Shown here piece by piece: positions 28,056-35,708 of a stretch of 64,000 bases of DNA; within the stretch, counting starts at the first letter, position 1; every line of letters begins with the position of its first letter. Where the stretch lies: positions 4,145 through 68,144 of the forward strand of contig JAKBCE010000020.1 in NCBI GenBank assembly GCA_021808195.1, written 5' to 3'. The notes beneath the pieces are model-generated. The model was given only the letters and a program-made list of their open reading frames with translations, was not told the origin of the DNA and searched no databases. Made by a program: the position numbers and the translations under genes. This DNA is from Pseudomonadota bacterium (GTDB taxonomy: Bacteria; Pseudomonadota; Gammaproteobacteria; Steroidobacterales; Steroidobacteraceae).

Positions 28056-28880
28056 ATGAATCACCTCGAACTGGCGGTACTCGGTGGCGGCAACATGGGC
28101 CGCGCCTTGATCGGTGGCCTGCTGCGCCAAGGCATGCGACCCGAGCGAGTGTCGGTCGGCGAACGCGATCCGGCCGCTCGCGAAGCGCTGCAGCGCGAAT
28201 TCGGCCTGACGGCGCTGCCCGACAACGAGGCCGCCGTCGCGCGCGCCAGCGTGGTCGTGGTCGCCGTGAAGCCGCAGCACGTCGGCGCGGTGCTCGCCCC
28301 GCTCGCCGGCACGTTCGCCGGCACCTGTCCGCTCGTGTTGTCGGTGGCTGCAGGCGTGCGTATCGCGGCTCTGCAGAGCTGGTGCGGAGCGCGGGTCACC
28401 GTCATGCGCGCAATGCCCAATCGACCAGCCCTCGTGGGCGCGGGTGTCACTGGGCTGTATGCGCCGACGCAGTGCCAAGCGGAGCAGGTGGATCTGGCCG
28501 AGCAGATCCTGCGTGCGGTCGGGGAAGTCGTGCGGTTGGATACGGAGGAGGCGCTCGATGTGGTCACTGCGCTCTCCGGCAGCGGTCCGGCATATTTCTT
28601 CCTGCTGGCGGAATTGATGGCTCGGGCAGGCGTCGAGCTCGGCCTTTGCGCGCAGACTGCGCGCACGCTGAGCGCAGCGACCCTGCACGGCGCAGGCCTG
28701 CTTGCGCAGGGCGGCAGCGATCTGGCGCAGCTGCGCGCCGAGGTCACCTCCAAAGGCGGCACGACCGAAGCGGCATTGCGTGTATTCGAGGCAGCCGATC
28801 TCGGCCAGATCGTCGCGCGCGCCGTACAGGCGGCTACCGCGCGCAGTCGCGAGCTGGCCGCTCAATTCCAGCCCGACTGA
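28056..28880 (+). CDS. proC: Pyrroline-5-carboxylate reductase
   Basis: Last step of proline synthesis, NAD(P)H-dependent. 274 aa from ATG 28056. Rossmann motif VLGGGNMGRALIGGLL at the N-terminus, AVKPQHV, VMRAMPNRPA, and the C-terminal signature ALSGSGPAYFF...TSKGGTTEAALRVFE are all visible. Confidence 0.95.
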   Translation: MNHLELAVLGGGNMGRALIGGLLRQGMRPERVSVGERDPAAREALQREFGLTALPDNEAAVARASVVVVAVKPQHVGAVLAPLAGTFAGTCPLVLSVAAGVRIAALQSWCGARVTVMRAMPNRPALVGAGVTGLYAPTQCQAEQVDLAEQILRAVGEVVRLDTEEALDVVTALSGSGPAYFFLLAELMARAGVELGLCAQTARTLSAATLHGAGLLAQGGSDLAQLRAEVTSKGGTTEAALRVFEAADLGQIVARAVQAATARSRELAAQFQPD

Positions 28881-28903
28881 ACCGGCCCACGGACACCCCC
28901 TTT

Positions 28904-29434
28904 ATGAGCGCCCTCATTTACATCATCGAGACGCTGCTGTCGCTGGCCCTGTTCGTTGTGCTGGCGCGGCTGCTGCTGCAGCTCTCGCGCGCGGATTTCC
29001 GCAATCCGATCTGCCAAGCCATCGTGCGGCTGACCAATCCGCTGATCCTACCGCTGCGGCGCGTGCTGCCGCCGATCGGCAAAATCGACAGCGCCTCGGT
29101 GGTGGCGGTCATCCTGGTGGCCGCCGTGCAGGTGGCCGTAATCTTCACGCTCGAGGGCATCGGTTGGGTCGGTCCGTGGCTGTGGCTGCATCAGGTCGCG
29201 CTGGAAATCGTCCGCACCCTGCTCTGGACCTATTTTTACGCGATTGTCCTCTATGCACTGCTCAGCCTGGTGGCCCCCGGCGGCTACTCGCCGCTGCAAT
29301 CCCTGCTCGCCTCGCTGTGCGAGCCGGCGCTGCGTCCGTTTCGGCGGGTGATTCCGGCGATTGCCGGCATTGATCTTTCGCCCTTGTGGGCCTGCATCCT
29401 CATTCAGGCGCTGCTGATCCTGCTGCACGTATAG
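28904..29434 (+). CDS. yggT: YggT family membrane protein
   Basis: 176 aa with two YggT units of two membrane spans each. The first repeat has FRNPICQAIVRLTNPLILPLRRVLPP; the second has YSPLQSLLASLCEPALRPFRRVIP, each followed by hydrophobic stretches. Start ATG 28904 follows proC by 23 nt. The function is uncertain; related proteins are linked to osmotic stress and membrane insertion. Confidence 0.9.
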   Translation: MSALIYIIETLLSLALFVVLARLLLQLSRADFRNPICQAIVRLTNPLILPLRRVLPPIGKIDSASVVAVILVAAVQVAVIFTLEGIGWVGPWLWLHQVALEIVRTLLWTYFYAIVLYALLSLVAPGGYSPLQSLLASLCEPALRPFRRVIPAIAGIDLSPLWACILIQALLILLHV

Positions 29435-29507
29435 GCCGTGAGTCGGTGCAGCGGCCCGGCCGACGGTCGCTGCAAAGCTGAACCGGGCCGCGCACGACAC
29501 ATCAACC

Positions 29508-29825
29508 ATGAGCGCCAAGGCCGCGAGTTGGTTGGAGATTCGCGGACAAGACTGCGTGCTGCACATCCGTATTCAGCCACGCGCAGCACGTGAATGCATC
29601 GACGGTGTGCGCGACGGCAAGCTCCTCGTGCGGGTTTCCGCGCCGCCCATCGAGGGTGCCGCTAACGAGCGACTGATACGCGTCCTATCACATGCACTTG
29701 GCGTGCCCAAATCGGACGTTTTTCTGCTTCGCGGCACAAAAAGTCGTCACAAGGACGTTTTGGTACGGGGAGCAGCGGCAGCGGCGGCGCAACTCGCGAC
29801 CCAAATCTGTTCGGCTGCTCCGTAA
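29508..29825 (+). CDS. yggU: DUF167 / YggU family protein
   Basis: 105 aa. LHIRIQPRAARECIDGVRDGKLLVRVSAPPIEGAANERLI and FLLRGTKSRHKDVLV match the DUF167 fold (usual length about 95-100 aa). The function is unknown. It is the usual downstream neighbour of yggT. Confidence 0.88.
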   Translation: MSAKAASWLEIRGQDCVLHIRIQPRAARECIDGVRDGKLLVRVSAPPIEGAANERLIRVLSHALGVPKSDVFLLRGTKSRHKDVLVRGAAAAAAQLATQICSAAP

Positions 29826-29883
29826 GCGACGCAAAACCCTTTGAAAAAAGCAGTTTCAGCATGCGCGTAAGCAAAAAAAACAG

Positions 29884-29911
29884 TTGCGCAGGCGCGCCCA
29901 TGTGCTATTTT
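29884..29911 (+). promoter_or_regulatory. Possible promoter of the HU-like gene
   Basis: TTGCGC (29884-29889) and TATTTT (29906-29911) are 16 nt apart, about 70 nt before the HU-like start. An A-rich stretch (29867-29880) just upstream could act as an UP element. AGGAG near 29967-29971 is its ribosome-binding site. Confidence 0.42.
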
Positions 29912-29981
29912 CCGCGGCGATTCTTACTTTGCGTGGCTGCACAACAGCGCGCATATTCATCTAGTTGAGGAGTGGCGCAAT

Positions 29982-30296
29982 ATGGCGAAAAAGGGTAGCG
30001 CTCCGACCAAGTCGGAAGTCCTGACTCAAATTTCCAAAGACACGGGGCTCTCGCGCAAGCAGGTTGGGGGCGTCTTCGATTCGCTCAACGGCGTGATCAA
30101 GAAGAGCCTGCGCAGCAATGGCCTGTTCACCATGCCGGGGCTGCTGAAGATGAAGGTCGTCAAGAAGCCGGCCACCAAGGCACGCGAAGGAATCAATCCG
30201 TTCACGGGCGAGAAGATGATGTTCAAGGCAAAGCCGGCCAGCAAGAAGGTCCGGGTCATGCCGCTGAAGAACCTCAAGGCGATGGTCAATTCGTGA
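29982..30296 (+). CDS. HU/IHF-like DNA-binding protein
   Basis: 104 aa, basic. The HU fold is seen as TKSEVLTQISKDTGLSRKQVGGVFDSL (helices), GLFTMPGLLKMKVVKKP, and the arm motif REGINPFTGEKM (as in HU RxGRNPxTGE), followed by a lysine-rich tail. A family of this kind is common in Xanthomonadales-like bacteria. A nucleoid role is inferred. The gene has its own promoter-like element and a following hairpin at 30322-30344. Confidence 0.85.
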   Translation: MAKKGSAPTKSEVLTQISKDTGLSRKQVGGVFDSLNGVIKKSLRSNGLFTMPGLLKMKVVKKPATKAREGINPFTGEKMMFKAKPASKKVRVMPLKNLKAMVNS

Positions 30297-30321
30297 TCGC
30301 GCGCTGAAGCGCTCGGTTCGG

Positions 30322-30344
30322 CGGGGTTCGCGGAGCGAACCCCG
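30322..30344. terminator. Hairpin between convergent HU-like and hydrolase genes
   Basis: A 10-bp perfect stem (30322-30331 with 30335-30344) with a 3-nt loop is followed by TTCGTTTCTC on the + strand. It can end transcription of the HU-like gene; on the other strand it has no T run. Confidence 0.55.
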
Positions 30345-30378
30345 TTCGTTTCTCGACATCGCCATCGAGACAGACCGG

Positions 30379-31035
30379 TCAAGCGGTCTCAGTGATGAAT
30401 GCTTCGACTGCCGCGCGCAACTCGGGCAGTCGTCCATGAAAGAAATGCCCGGTCCCCGGGAATGAACGCAGCACTGGCGCTCTGTCCTGGCGCTGCGCCC
30501 AGCTCAGTACGCTCGCCGGCTCAATCACCTCGTCGGCATCGCCCTGGACCAGCAGCCAGGGGCAACGCGGCGAGGGCACGCCGTCCAATGCCACCCGGGT
30601 GACCCCTGGGGCCACGAGCACAAGGCGCGTCGGCTCGGCGGTCGCCGCGGCCCGCACAGCCACCGCCGCACCGAACGAGAACCCCGCCAGCCAAAGCACT
30701 GTGCCGGGCCAGCGCGCTCGGCCGTAGGCGATAGCGGCGAGTGCATCTGCAGTCTCGCCTCGCCCCTCGTCATAGTGACCGGCACTCACGCCAACTCCCC
30801 GGAAATTGAAGCGAACGACCGCGGCCCCGCAGGCGAGGAACGCCCGCGCCAAGGTATAGACGACCTTGTTATCGAGCGTGCCGCCGTAGAGCGGATGCGG
30901 ATGGCACACGATCGCGAACGCCGCGGGGCTGGGGGCCGCCATGGACGGCCCCTCCCCCATCGGTGTTTCCACCACCGCCTGCAGTGGCCCGGCGGGCCCG
31001 GCGATCTGCAGCCGCTCGGCGCGGGGGGGCCTCAA
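30379..31035 (-). CDS. Alpha/beta-hydrolase, dienelactone-hydrolase-like
   Basis: 218 aa, no signal peptide. The oxyanion segment CHPHPLYGGTLDNKVVY, nucleophile elbow AGFSFGAAVA (Ser), acidic LLVQGDADEVI (Asp) and GTGHFFHG (His) give the catalytic triad. Its nearest relatives are the cytosolic hydrolases related to YfbB/DLH whose substrates are unknown. The start overlaps htpG by 4 nt, so the two are co-transcribed, htpG first. Confidence 0.82.
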   Translation of the reverse strand: MRPPRAERLQIAGPAGPLQAVVETPMGEGPSMAAPSPAAFAIVCHPHPLYGGTLDNKVVYTLARAFLACGAAVVRFNFRGVGVSAGHYDEGRGETADALAAIAYGRARWPGTVLWLAGFSFGAAVAVRAAATAEPTRLVLVAPGVTRVALDGVPSPRCPWLLVQGDADEVIEPASVLSWAQRQDRAPVLRSFPGTGHFFHGRLPELRAAVEAFITETA

Positions 31036-32948
31036 GTGGCTTGCCCGGCAGCGAGCTCGACCAACAGACGATTCAAGCGCTGCACAAAATCGGCCGGATT
31101 GCCGAGTTCACCGCCCTCGGCGAGCTCGGCCTGCTCGTACAGTAGCACCGCGAGCGCCTCAAAGCGCGTGGCATCGGCGAGTCCATCGAGATACTTCACC
31201 AGCGGATGGGCGATGTTCAGCTCCAGCGCCGGCTTGGATGACGGCACACTCTGACCGGCGGCGGCTAGAATCTTGCGCATGCCCGCGCCGAGCTCGTGCT
31301 CCGCGCGCACCAGACACGCCGGAGAATCCTTCAGGCGCGTGCTCGGTCGGACCTCGGTGATGCGCTCCCCGACCGCATCTTTGACCCTCTTCAGCAGCCC
31401 CTTGCTCTCCTTCAGCGCCGCGTCGCGCTCGCGCCGGTCCGCCTCACTCTCCAGAGCACCGAGCTCGAGCTCCCCGCGCGCAGCGTCCTTGAATGATTTG
31501 CCGTCGAACTCCGCCAGCTGTCCCATCATCCACTCATCGATGCGATCGGACAGCAGCAGCACCTCGATGCCACGCTCCGTCAAGCGTTCGATGTAGGGGC
31601 TGCGGCGTGCCGCTGCGGGGCTCTCGGCGGTAATGAAGTAAATGCGCTCCTGCCCCGGCTTCATTCGCTCCACATACTGCGCCAGGCTCACCACCGGCTC
31701 ATCGCCTGCCTCATGCGTACTAGCGAAACGCAGCAGCGGCAGCAGTGCCTCACGATTAGCCGCGTCCTGGCCGACGCCCTCTTTCAGAACCAGGCCGAAT
31801 TCCTTCCAGAAAGTCGTGTACTTCTGCGTATCGTCCTGAGCGAGCTTGCCAAGCATGTCGAGCACGCGCTTGGTCAGGCTGGCGCGGATGGCCTCCACCT
31901 CCGGTTCGCGCTGCAGAAGCTCTCGCGAGACGTTCAAGGGCAGATCGCTCGAGTCGACCACCCCTTTGACGAAGCGCAGATACAGGGGCAGGAACTGCTC
32001 CACGTCGTCCATGATGAACACGCGCTTGACGTACAACTTCAGCCCATGCACCGCCTCCCGCTGCCAAAGGTCGAACGGCGCGCGGCCGGGGATATAGAGG
32101 AGGCTGGTGTACTCGCGCTTGCCCTCGACCCGATTGTGACTCCAGGCCAGCGGCTCGGTGAAATCGTGTGCCAGGTGCTGGTAGAACTGCCGATACTCCT
32201 CGTCCGTCAGTTCGCTGCGCGGGCGCACCCACAACGCCGTCGCCTGATTGACGGTCTCGTATTCCAGCGACGCCTCGCCCTCCTTGCGCATGCGCACGGG
32301 GAAGGCGATGTGGTCGGAATACCGCCGGATGAGCGTGCGCAGCCGGAACGGGTCGGCGAATTCCTTCGCTTCGGGCTTCAGGTACAGCTTCACTGCCGTT
32401 CCACGCGCCTCGCGCGTAACGGTTTCGACAGTGAACTCTCCGTCGGCACGCGACTCCCAGCGGACTGCAGCGCCGGGCGGCTGCCCGGCTCGGCGCGAGA
32501 GCACCTCGACGCGATCCGCAACAATGAAGGCGGAATAAAAGCCGACCCCGAACTGGCCGATCAGCTGCGCGTCCTTCTGGCGCTCACCGGACAAGGAACG
32601 GAAGAATTCCGCAGTGCCGGACCGGGCAATGGTACCGAGGTTGGAGACCGCCTCCTCACGCGTCATGCCGATGCCGTTGTCTTCGATGGTGACGGTGCCC
32701 GCTTCAGGATCGGCGTCGACGCGAATCGCCAGCTCCGGGTCACTCTCGAGCAGTTCGGCTGCGCCGATGGCGGCAAAGCGCAGTCGGTCATTGGCGTCCG
32801 ATGCGTTGGAGATCAGCTCGCGAAGAAAGATCTCCCGGTGGCTGTACAGGGAGTGGATCATGAGCTTCAGCAGCTCGCGCACCTCCGCCTGAAAGCCATG
32901 CGTCTGGCGGTCGGAGGACGAATTCGAGGGGGTCTCTGGGCTAGTCAC
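31032..32948 (-). CDS. htpG: Molecular chaperone HtpG (Hsp90)
   Basis: 638 aa from the GTG at 32948, which has AGGAG 6 nt upstream inside the alternative longer start (ATG 32966, also possible). ATP-binding N-domain: REIFLRELISNASDANDRLRF and DNGIGMTREEAVSNLGTIARSG; GQFGVGFYSAFIV. The middle and C-terminal domains follow in normal length (E. coli HtpG is 624 aa). A heat-shock-like promoter is seen at 32980-33007. Confidence 0.96.
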   Translation of the reverse strand: MTSPETPSNSSSDRQTHGFQAEVRELLKLMIHSLYSHREIFLRELISNASDANDRLRFAAIGAAELLESDPELAIRVDADPEAGTVTIEDNGIGMTREEAVSNLGTIARSGTAEFFRSLSGERQKDAQLIGQFGVGFYSAFIVADRVEVLSRRAGQPPGAAVRWESRADGEFTVETVTREARGTAVKLYLKPEAKEFADPFRLRTLIRRYSDHIAFPVRMRKEGEASLEYETVNQATALWVRPRSELTDEEYRQFYQHLAHDFTEPLAWSHNRVEGKREYTSLLYIPGRAPFDLWQREAVHGLKLYVKRVFIMDDVEQFLPLYLRFVKGVVDSSDLPLNVSRELLQREPEVEAIRASLTKRVLDMLGKLAQDDTQKYTTFWKEFGLVLKEGVGQDAANREALLPLLRFASTHEAGDEPVVSLAQYVERMKPGQERIYFITAESPAAARRSPYIERLTERGIEVLLLSDRIDEWMMGQLAEFDGKSFKDAARGELELGALESEADRRERDAALKESKGLLKRVKDAVGERITEVRPSTRLKDSPACLVRAEHELGAGMRKILAAAGQSVPSSKPALELNIAHPLVKYLDGLADATRFEALAVLLYEQAELAEGGELGNPADFVQRLNRLLVELAAGQAT

Positions 32949-32979
32949 GGTCCACTCCTGGTTCATTGCGGAGCGGAGC

Positions 32980-33007
32980 ATTTTGGGCGCGACTGGCGGA
33001 TTTTCAA
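32980..33007 (-). promoter_or_regulatory. Possible sigma-32 (heat-shock) promoter of htpG
   Basis: On the minus strand TTGAA (33007-33003) is 15 nt from CCCAAAAT (32987-32980), resembling the sigma-32 pattern CTTGAA-N13/17-CCCCATNT, about 30 nt before the start codon. It fits regulation of htpG; the -10 match is partial. Confidence 0.45.
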
Positions 33008-33098
33008 TGCATCACAGGTCGCCGGGGTCCATCGGACCGGTTCACAGGGGTGGTTCCTCGAGGGCAGAGGACGGCGGGCGCGACTGCCCCGCGGCCGA

Positions 33099-33251
33099 TC
33101 AGGCCGCCAAGCCCAACCACTGGCCGATCAGGCTGCCCCACGCCGGTGGCGGCGGCAGGACCAGCGCCTCAGCCAATGCCGCTCGCAGCAGATGTCTCAC
33201 TGCGGCCGTGACATCATCGAGATCATCCCACCAGAGCATCACGCGTTCCAT
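33099..33251 (-). CDS. Small unknown protein
   Basis: 50 aa from ATG 33251 (MERVMLWWDDLDDVTAAVRHLL). No family is recognised. It is acidic and W-rich at the N-terminus, then an amphipathic helix and a proline-rich end. The start is 16 nt after the stop of the 92-aa gene upstream on the same strand. The pair could be translated together. Confidence 0.45.
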   Translation of the reverse strand: MERVMLWWDDLDDVTAAVRHLLRAALAEALVLPPPPAWGSLIGQWLGLAA

Positions 33252-33267
33252 CGACGGTCTCCGCTGC

Positions 33268-33546
33268 TCAGTGATTGGGCGGCGTGGAATCGCCATCGAA
33301 CGGCACGGCATCCGGCCCTGCCGACTCCTCGCTCCAGGCCGTGCGCATACGCTCGGCCCAGTTCTTGTAGTTCGACCAGGTATTCAGATTGCGCGTGATC
33401 GCATCGTGGCGGGCTCGCACGTTCTGCATGCGTTCGACCCAATTTGGAAACGGCGCGGCGGGGGACCCGACCGCAGCGCTTTTGCCGGCGGTCTCCTCTG
33501 GGACGTCAGGTCGGACGACGCCACGCTCCCTGAAAGATGAACTCAT
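33268..33546 (-). CDS. Small unknown protein
   Basis: 92 aa. It is hydrophilic with a W-rich repeat-like centre (NTWSNYKNWAERMRTAW). No domain is recognised. Two NW(A/V)ERM segments suggest a short internal repeat (PNWVERMQNVR and KNWAERMRTA). It is upstream of the 50-aa gene and probably in the same transcript. Codon use and gap placement favour a real gene over noise, but only weakly. Confidence 0.5.
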   Translation of the reverse strand: MSSSFRERGVVRPDVPEETAGKSAAVGSPAAPFPNWVERMQNVRARHDAITRNLNTWSNYKNWAERMRTAWSEESAGPDAVPFDGDSTPPNH

Positions 33547-33722
33547 GGACGCACCTCGGGCAACGAGGCCCCAGGGTACGTGTCCCGCGCAGCTCGCGCA
33601 GGTACTGGTTCACAGCCGTCCCGACGCAGGCTACAGATCGGCCTAGCGCCAACCGCTTATGCAACATCACGAATCATTATGTCACATCGGTGGCGACTGA
33701 CGGCGCCCAGCGGGCGGCCTCG

Positions 33723-35108
33723 CTAGACGACGAGCCGATAGACAGGCCGGTAGATGCTGCCGGGCAGCTTCATGCGCCCCTGCTCTACGAATGCCGCGAG
33801 CAGCTCATCGAGCAGGCGCATCACTCCCGGGTCGCCAGCGAGTTCGTAGGGGCCGTGCCGCTCGATCGCGTGTATGCCGTGTTCTTTGACGTTACCGGTG
33901 ACGATGCCGGAGAACGCCCGACGCAGGTTGGCGGCGAGTTCATGCACGGGCTGGTCGCGCCCCAGCGCCAGCGCGCGCATCGACTCGTGAGTCACCGCGA
34001 ACGGATGTTGAAACTGTGGACGGATCGACAACAGCCAGTTGAAATTGTAAGCGTCCTTGCGCTCACGGCGGAATCCGCGCACCGCATCGATGCCGTGCAC
34101 CATGCGCCGTGCGACCTCGGCAGGATCATCGACGATGATGTTCAACCGCGCGAGCGCCGCCTCACCGAGCGTGCCGCCGATGAACCGGCGAATATGCTCG
34201 AAATAACCGGCACTGGCACGCGGCCCTGTCAACACCACCGGGAAGGGCTGGTCGCGATTGGCCGGGTCGAGGAGAATGCCGAGCAGGTAAAGGATTTCCT
34301 CCAGAGTGCCGGCGCCGCCCGGCAGCACGACGATACCGTGCGCAAAGCGCACGAACGCCTCCAGGCGCTTCTCGATGTCCGGCATGATGACCAGATGATT
34401 GACGATCGGATTGGGCGGCTCTGCGGCGATGATGCCGGGCTCGGTGATGCCGATGTATCGGCCATGCTCGATACGCTGCTTGGCGTGTCCGATGGTCGCT
34501 CCCTTCATCGGCCCTTTCATCGCACCGGGACCGCAGCCAGTGGCCACGTCGAGGCCGCGCAGCCCGAGTTCGTAGCCAACGCGCTTGGAGTACTTGTACT
34601 CCTCGGTGCCAATCGAGTGTCCGCCCCAGCAGACCACCAGATTGGGATGCGCCTTGCACTCGAGAAGTTGGGCATTGCGCAGGATGTGAAACACCGCATT
34701 GGTGATCGAAGCGGAGTCATCGAGATCGAACCGCCCCGGCGCCATGATTTCGTTCGAGGTAAACACCACATCGCGCAACACCGCAAACAGGTGCTCCTTG
34801 ATACCGCGGATCATCTGGCCATCGACGAAGGCCGCACCCGGCGCATGGTGCATCTCGAGACGGATGCCCCACGGCTGACGCATGATCCGGATGTCGAAAT
34901 CCCGATATCGGTCAAAGATCTCCTTGGCGTTATCCGTGTCGGCGCCGCTGTTCAGCACCGCCAGTGCGCACTTGCGAAACAGCGGATACAGGCCGCCGCG
35001 CCCCGAGTCGAGCAACTTGGCAATTTCGGCCTGGGAGAGATTCTCGAGACTACCGCGGGGATGAACGCGCGCTTCGATGAATTCGGGTTCGAGTTCGTGG
35101 TTTTCCAT
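33723..35108 (-). CDS. ppnN: Pyrimidine/purine nucleotide 5'-monophosphate nucleosidase PpnN (LOG family)
   Basis: 461 aa, close to E. coli PpnN (454). The LOG motif PGGAGTLEEI, the preceding GCGPGAMKGPMKGATIGHA and a YKYSKRVGYELGLRGLDVATG segment are present. It splits nucleotides into base and ribose 5-phosphate, stimulated by (p)ppGpp in E. coli. The N- and C-terminal extra domains typical of PpnN are present, unlike the short LOG enzymes. Confidence 0.92.
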   Translation of the reverse strand: MENHELEPEFIEARVHPRGSLENLSQAEIAKLLDSGRGGLYPLFRKCALAVLNSGADTDNAKEIFDRYRDFDIRIMRQPWGIRLEMHHAPGAAFVDGQMIRGIKEHLFAVLRDVVFTSNEIMAPGRFDLDDSASITNAVFHILRNAQLLECKAHPNLVVCWGGHSIGTEEYKYSKRVGYELGLRGLDVATGCGPGAMKGPMKGATIGHAKQRIEHGRYIGITEPGIIAAEPPNPIVNHLVIMPDIEKRLEAFVRFAHGIVVLPGGAGTLEEILYLLGILLDPANRDQPFPVVLTGPRASAGYFEHIRRFIGGTLGEAALARLNIIVDDPAEVARRMVHGIDAVRGFRRERKDAYNFNWLLSIRPQFQHPFAVTHESMRALALGRDQPVHELAANLRRAFSGIVTGNVKEHGIHAIERHGPYELAGDPGVMRLLDELLAAFVEQGRMKLPGSIYRPVYRLVV

Positions 35109-35124
35109 CAGGGACCGAACGGGC

Positions 35125-35667
35125 TCAAGGCTGGATATCGATGCGCATGCCGTCTCGGGTCATCATCCAGATCTGCATCATGTCGGCGTCGGAAACGGCT
35201 ATGCAGCCATCGGTCCAATCGCTGTGCAGATAGTACGACAGTGAGCTGTGCAATCGGTTCGGCAGGCCGTGGATCATGATTTCCCCACCCGGTTGCCAGT
35301 GATGGACGCGGGCGCGTGCCAAGTCGGCGCGGTTCGGGTAGGAGATCTGGATCGAGAGAAAGAAGTCGCTGCGCGGGTCGCGGCGGACCAGGTGATACCA
35401 GCCGACCGGCGTGCGGTAATCACCTGAGCGCTCCTTCGGTCCATTGGGCATCAAGCCGAGATGGATCCGAAAGGCGCGCACCACCGTGCTGCCGTTCATC
35501 AGGTAGAGCCGTCGCGCCGACTTCTTCACGAGCACGTACTGCACATGTGGCAGATGGGGGTCAGTGAGCAGTGGAACGCGCCCGACGCGCGGCGCCGGCG
35601 CGGCATTCACGGTTGCCGTCACAGCCGCAAGGCTGGCCACTGCAACAAGGGTCTTAATCAAGCGCAT
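35125..35667 (-). CDS. Secreted L,D-transpeptidase (ErfK/YbiS/YkuD)
   Basis: 180 aa from MRLIKTLVAV (35667), chosen because it begins a clean signal peptide (cleavage near VNAAPA); upstream ATGs at 35676 and 35685 are also in frame. YVLVKKSARRLYLMNG begins the YkuD domain. The catalytic part is IMIHGLPN and SDWTDGCIAVSDADM (His and Cys; the Ser-His-Gly...Cys pattern). It makes 3-3 crosslinks or anchors proteins to peptidoglycan. It is close to a LysM lytic transglycosylase, an envelope theme. Confidence 0.87.
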   Translation of the reverse strand: MRLIKTLVAVASLAAVTATVNAAPAPRVGRVPLLTDPHLPHVQYVLVKKSARRLYLMNGSTVVRAFRIHLGLMPNGPKERSGDYRTPVGWYHLVRRDPRSDFFLSIQISYPNRADLARARVHHWQPGGEIMIHGLPNRLHSSLSYYLHSDWTDGCIAVSDADMMQIWMMTRDGMRIDIQP

Positions 35668-35708
35668 GGAATGCATTATAGACATCGCTCGTACTACCGA
35701 AGGCCGCA

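Noticed and set aside
31713..35279. Long + strand open frames over htpG and ppnN
   Set aside because: Antisense shadows of two clear genes.
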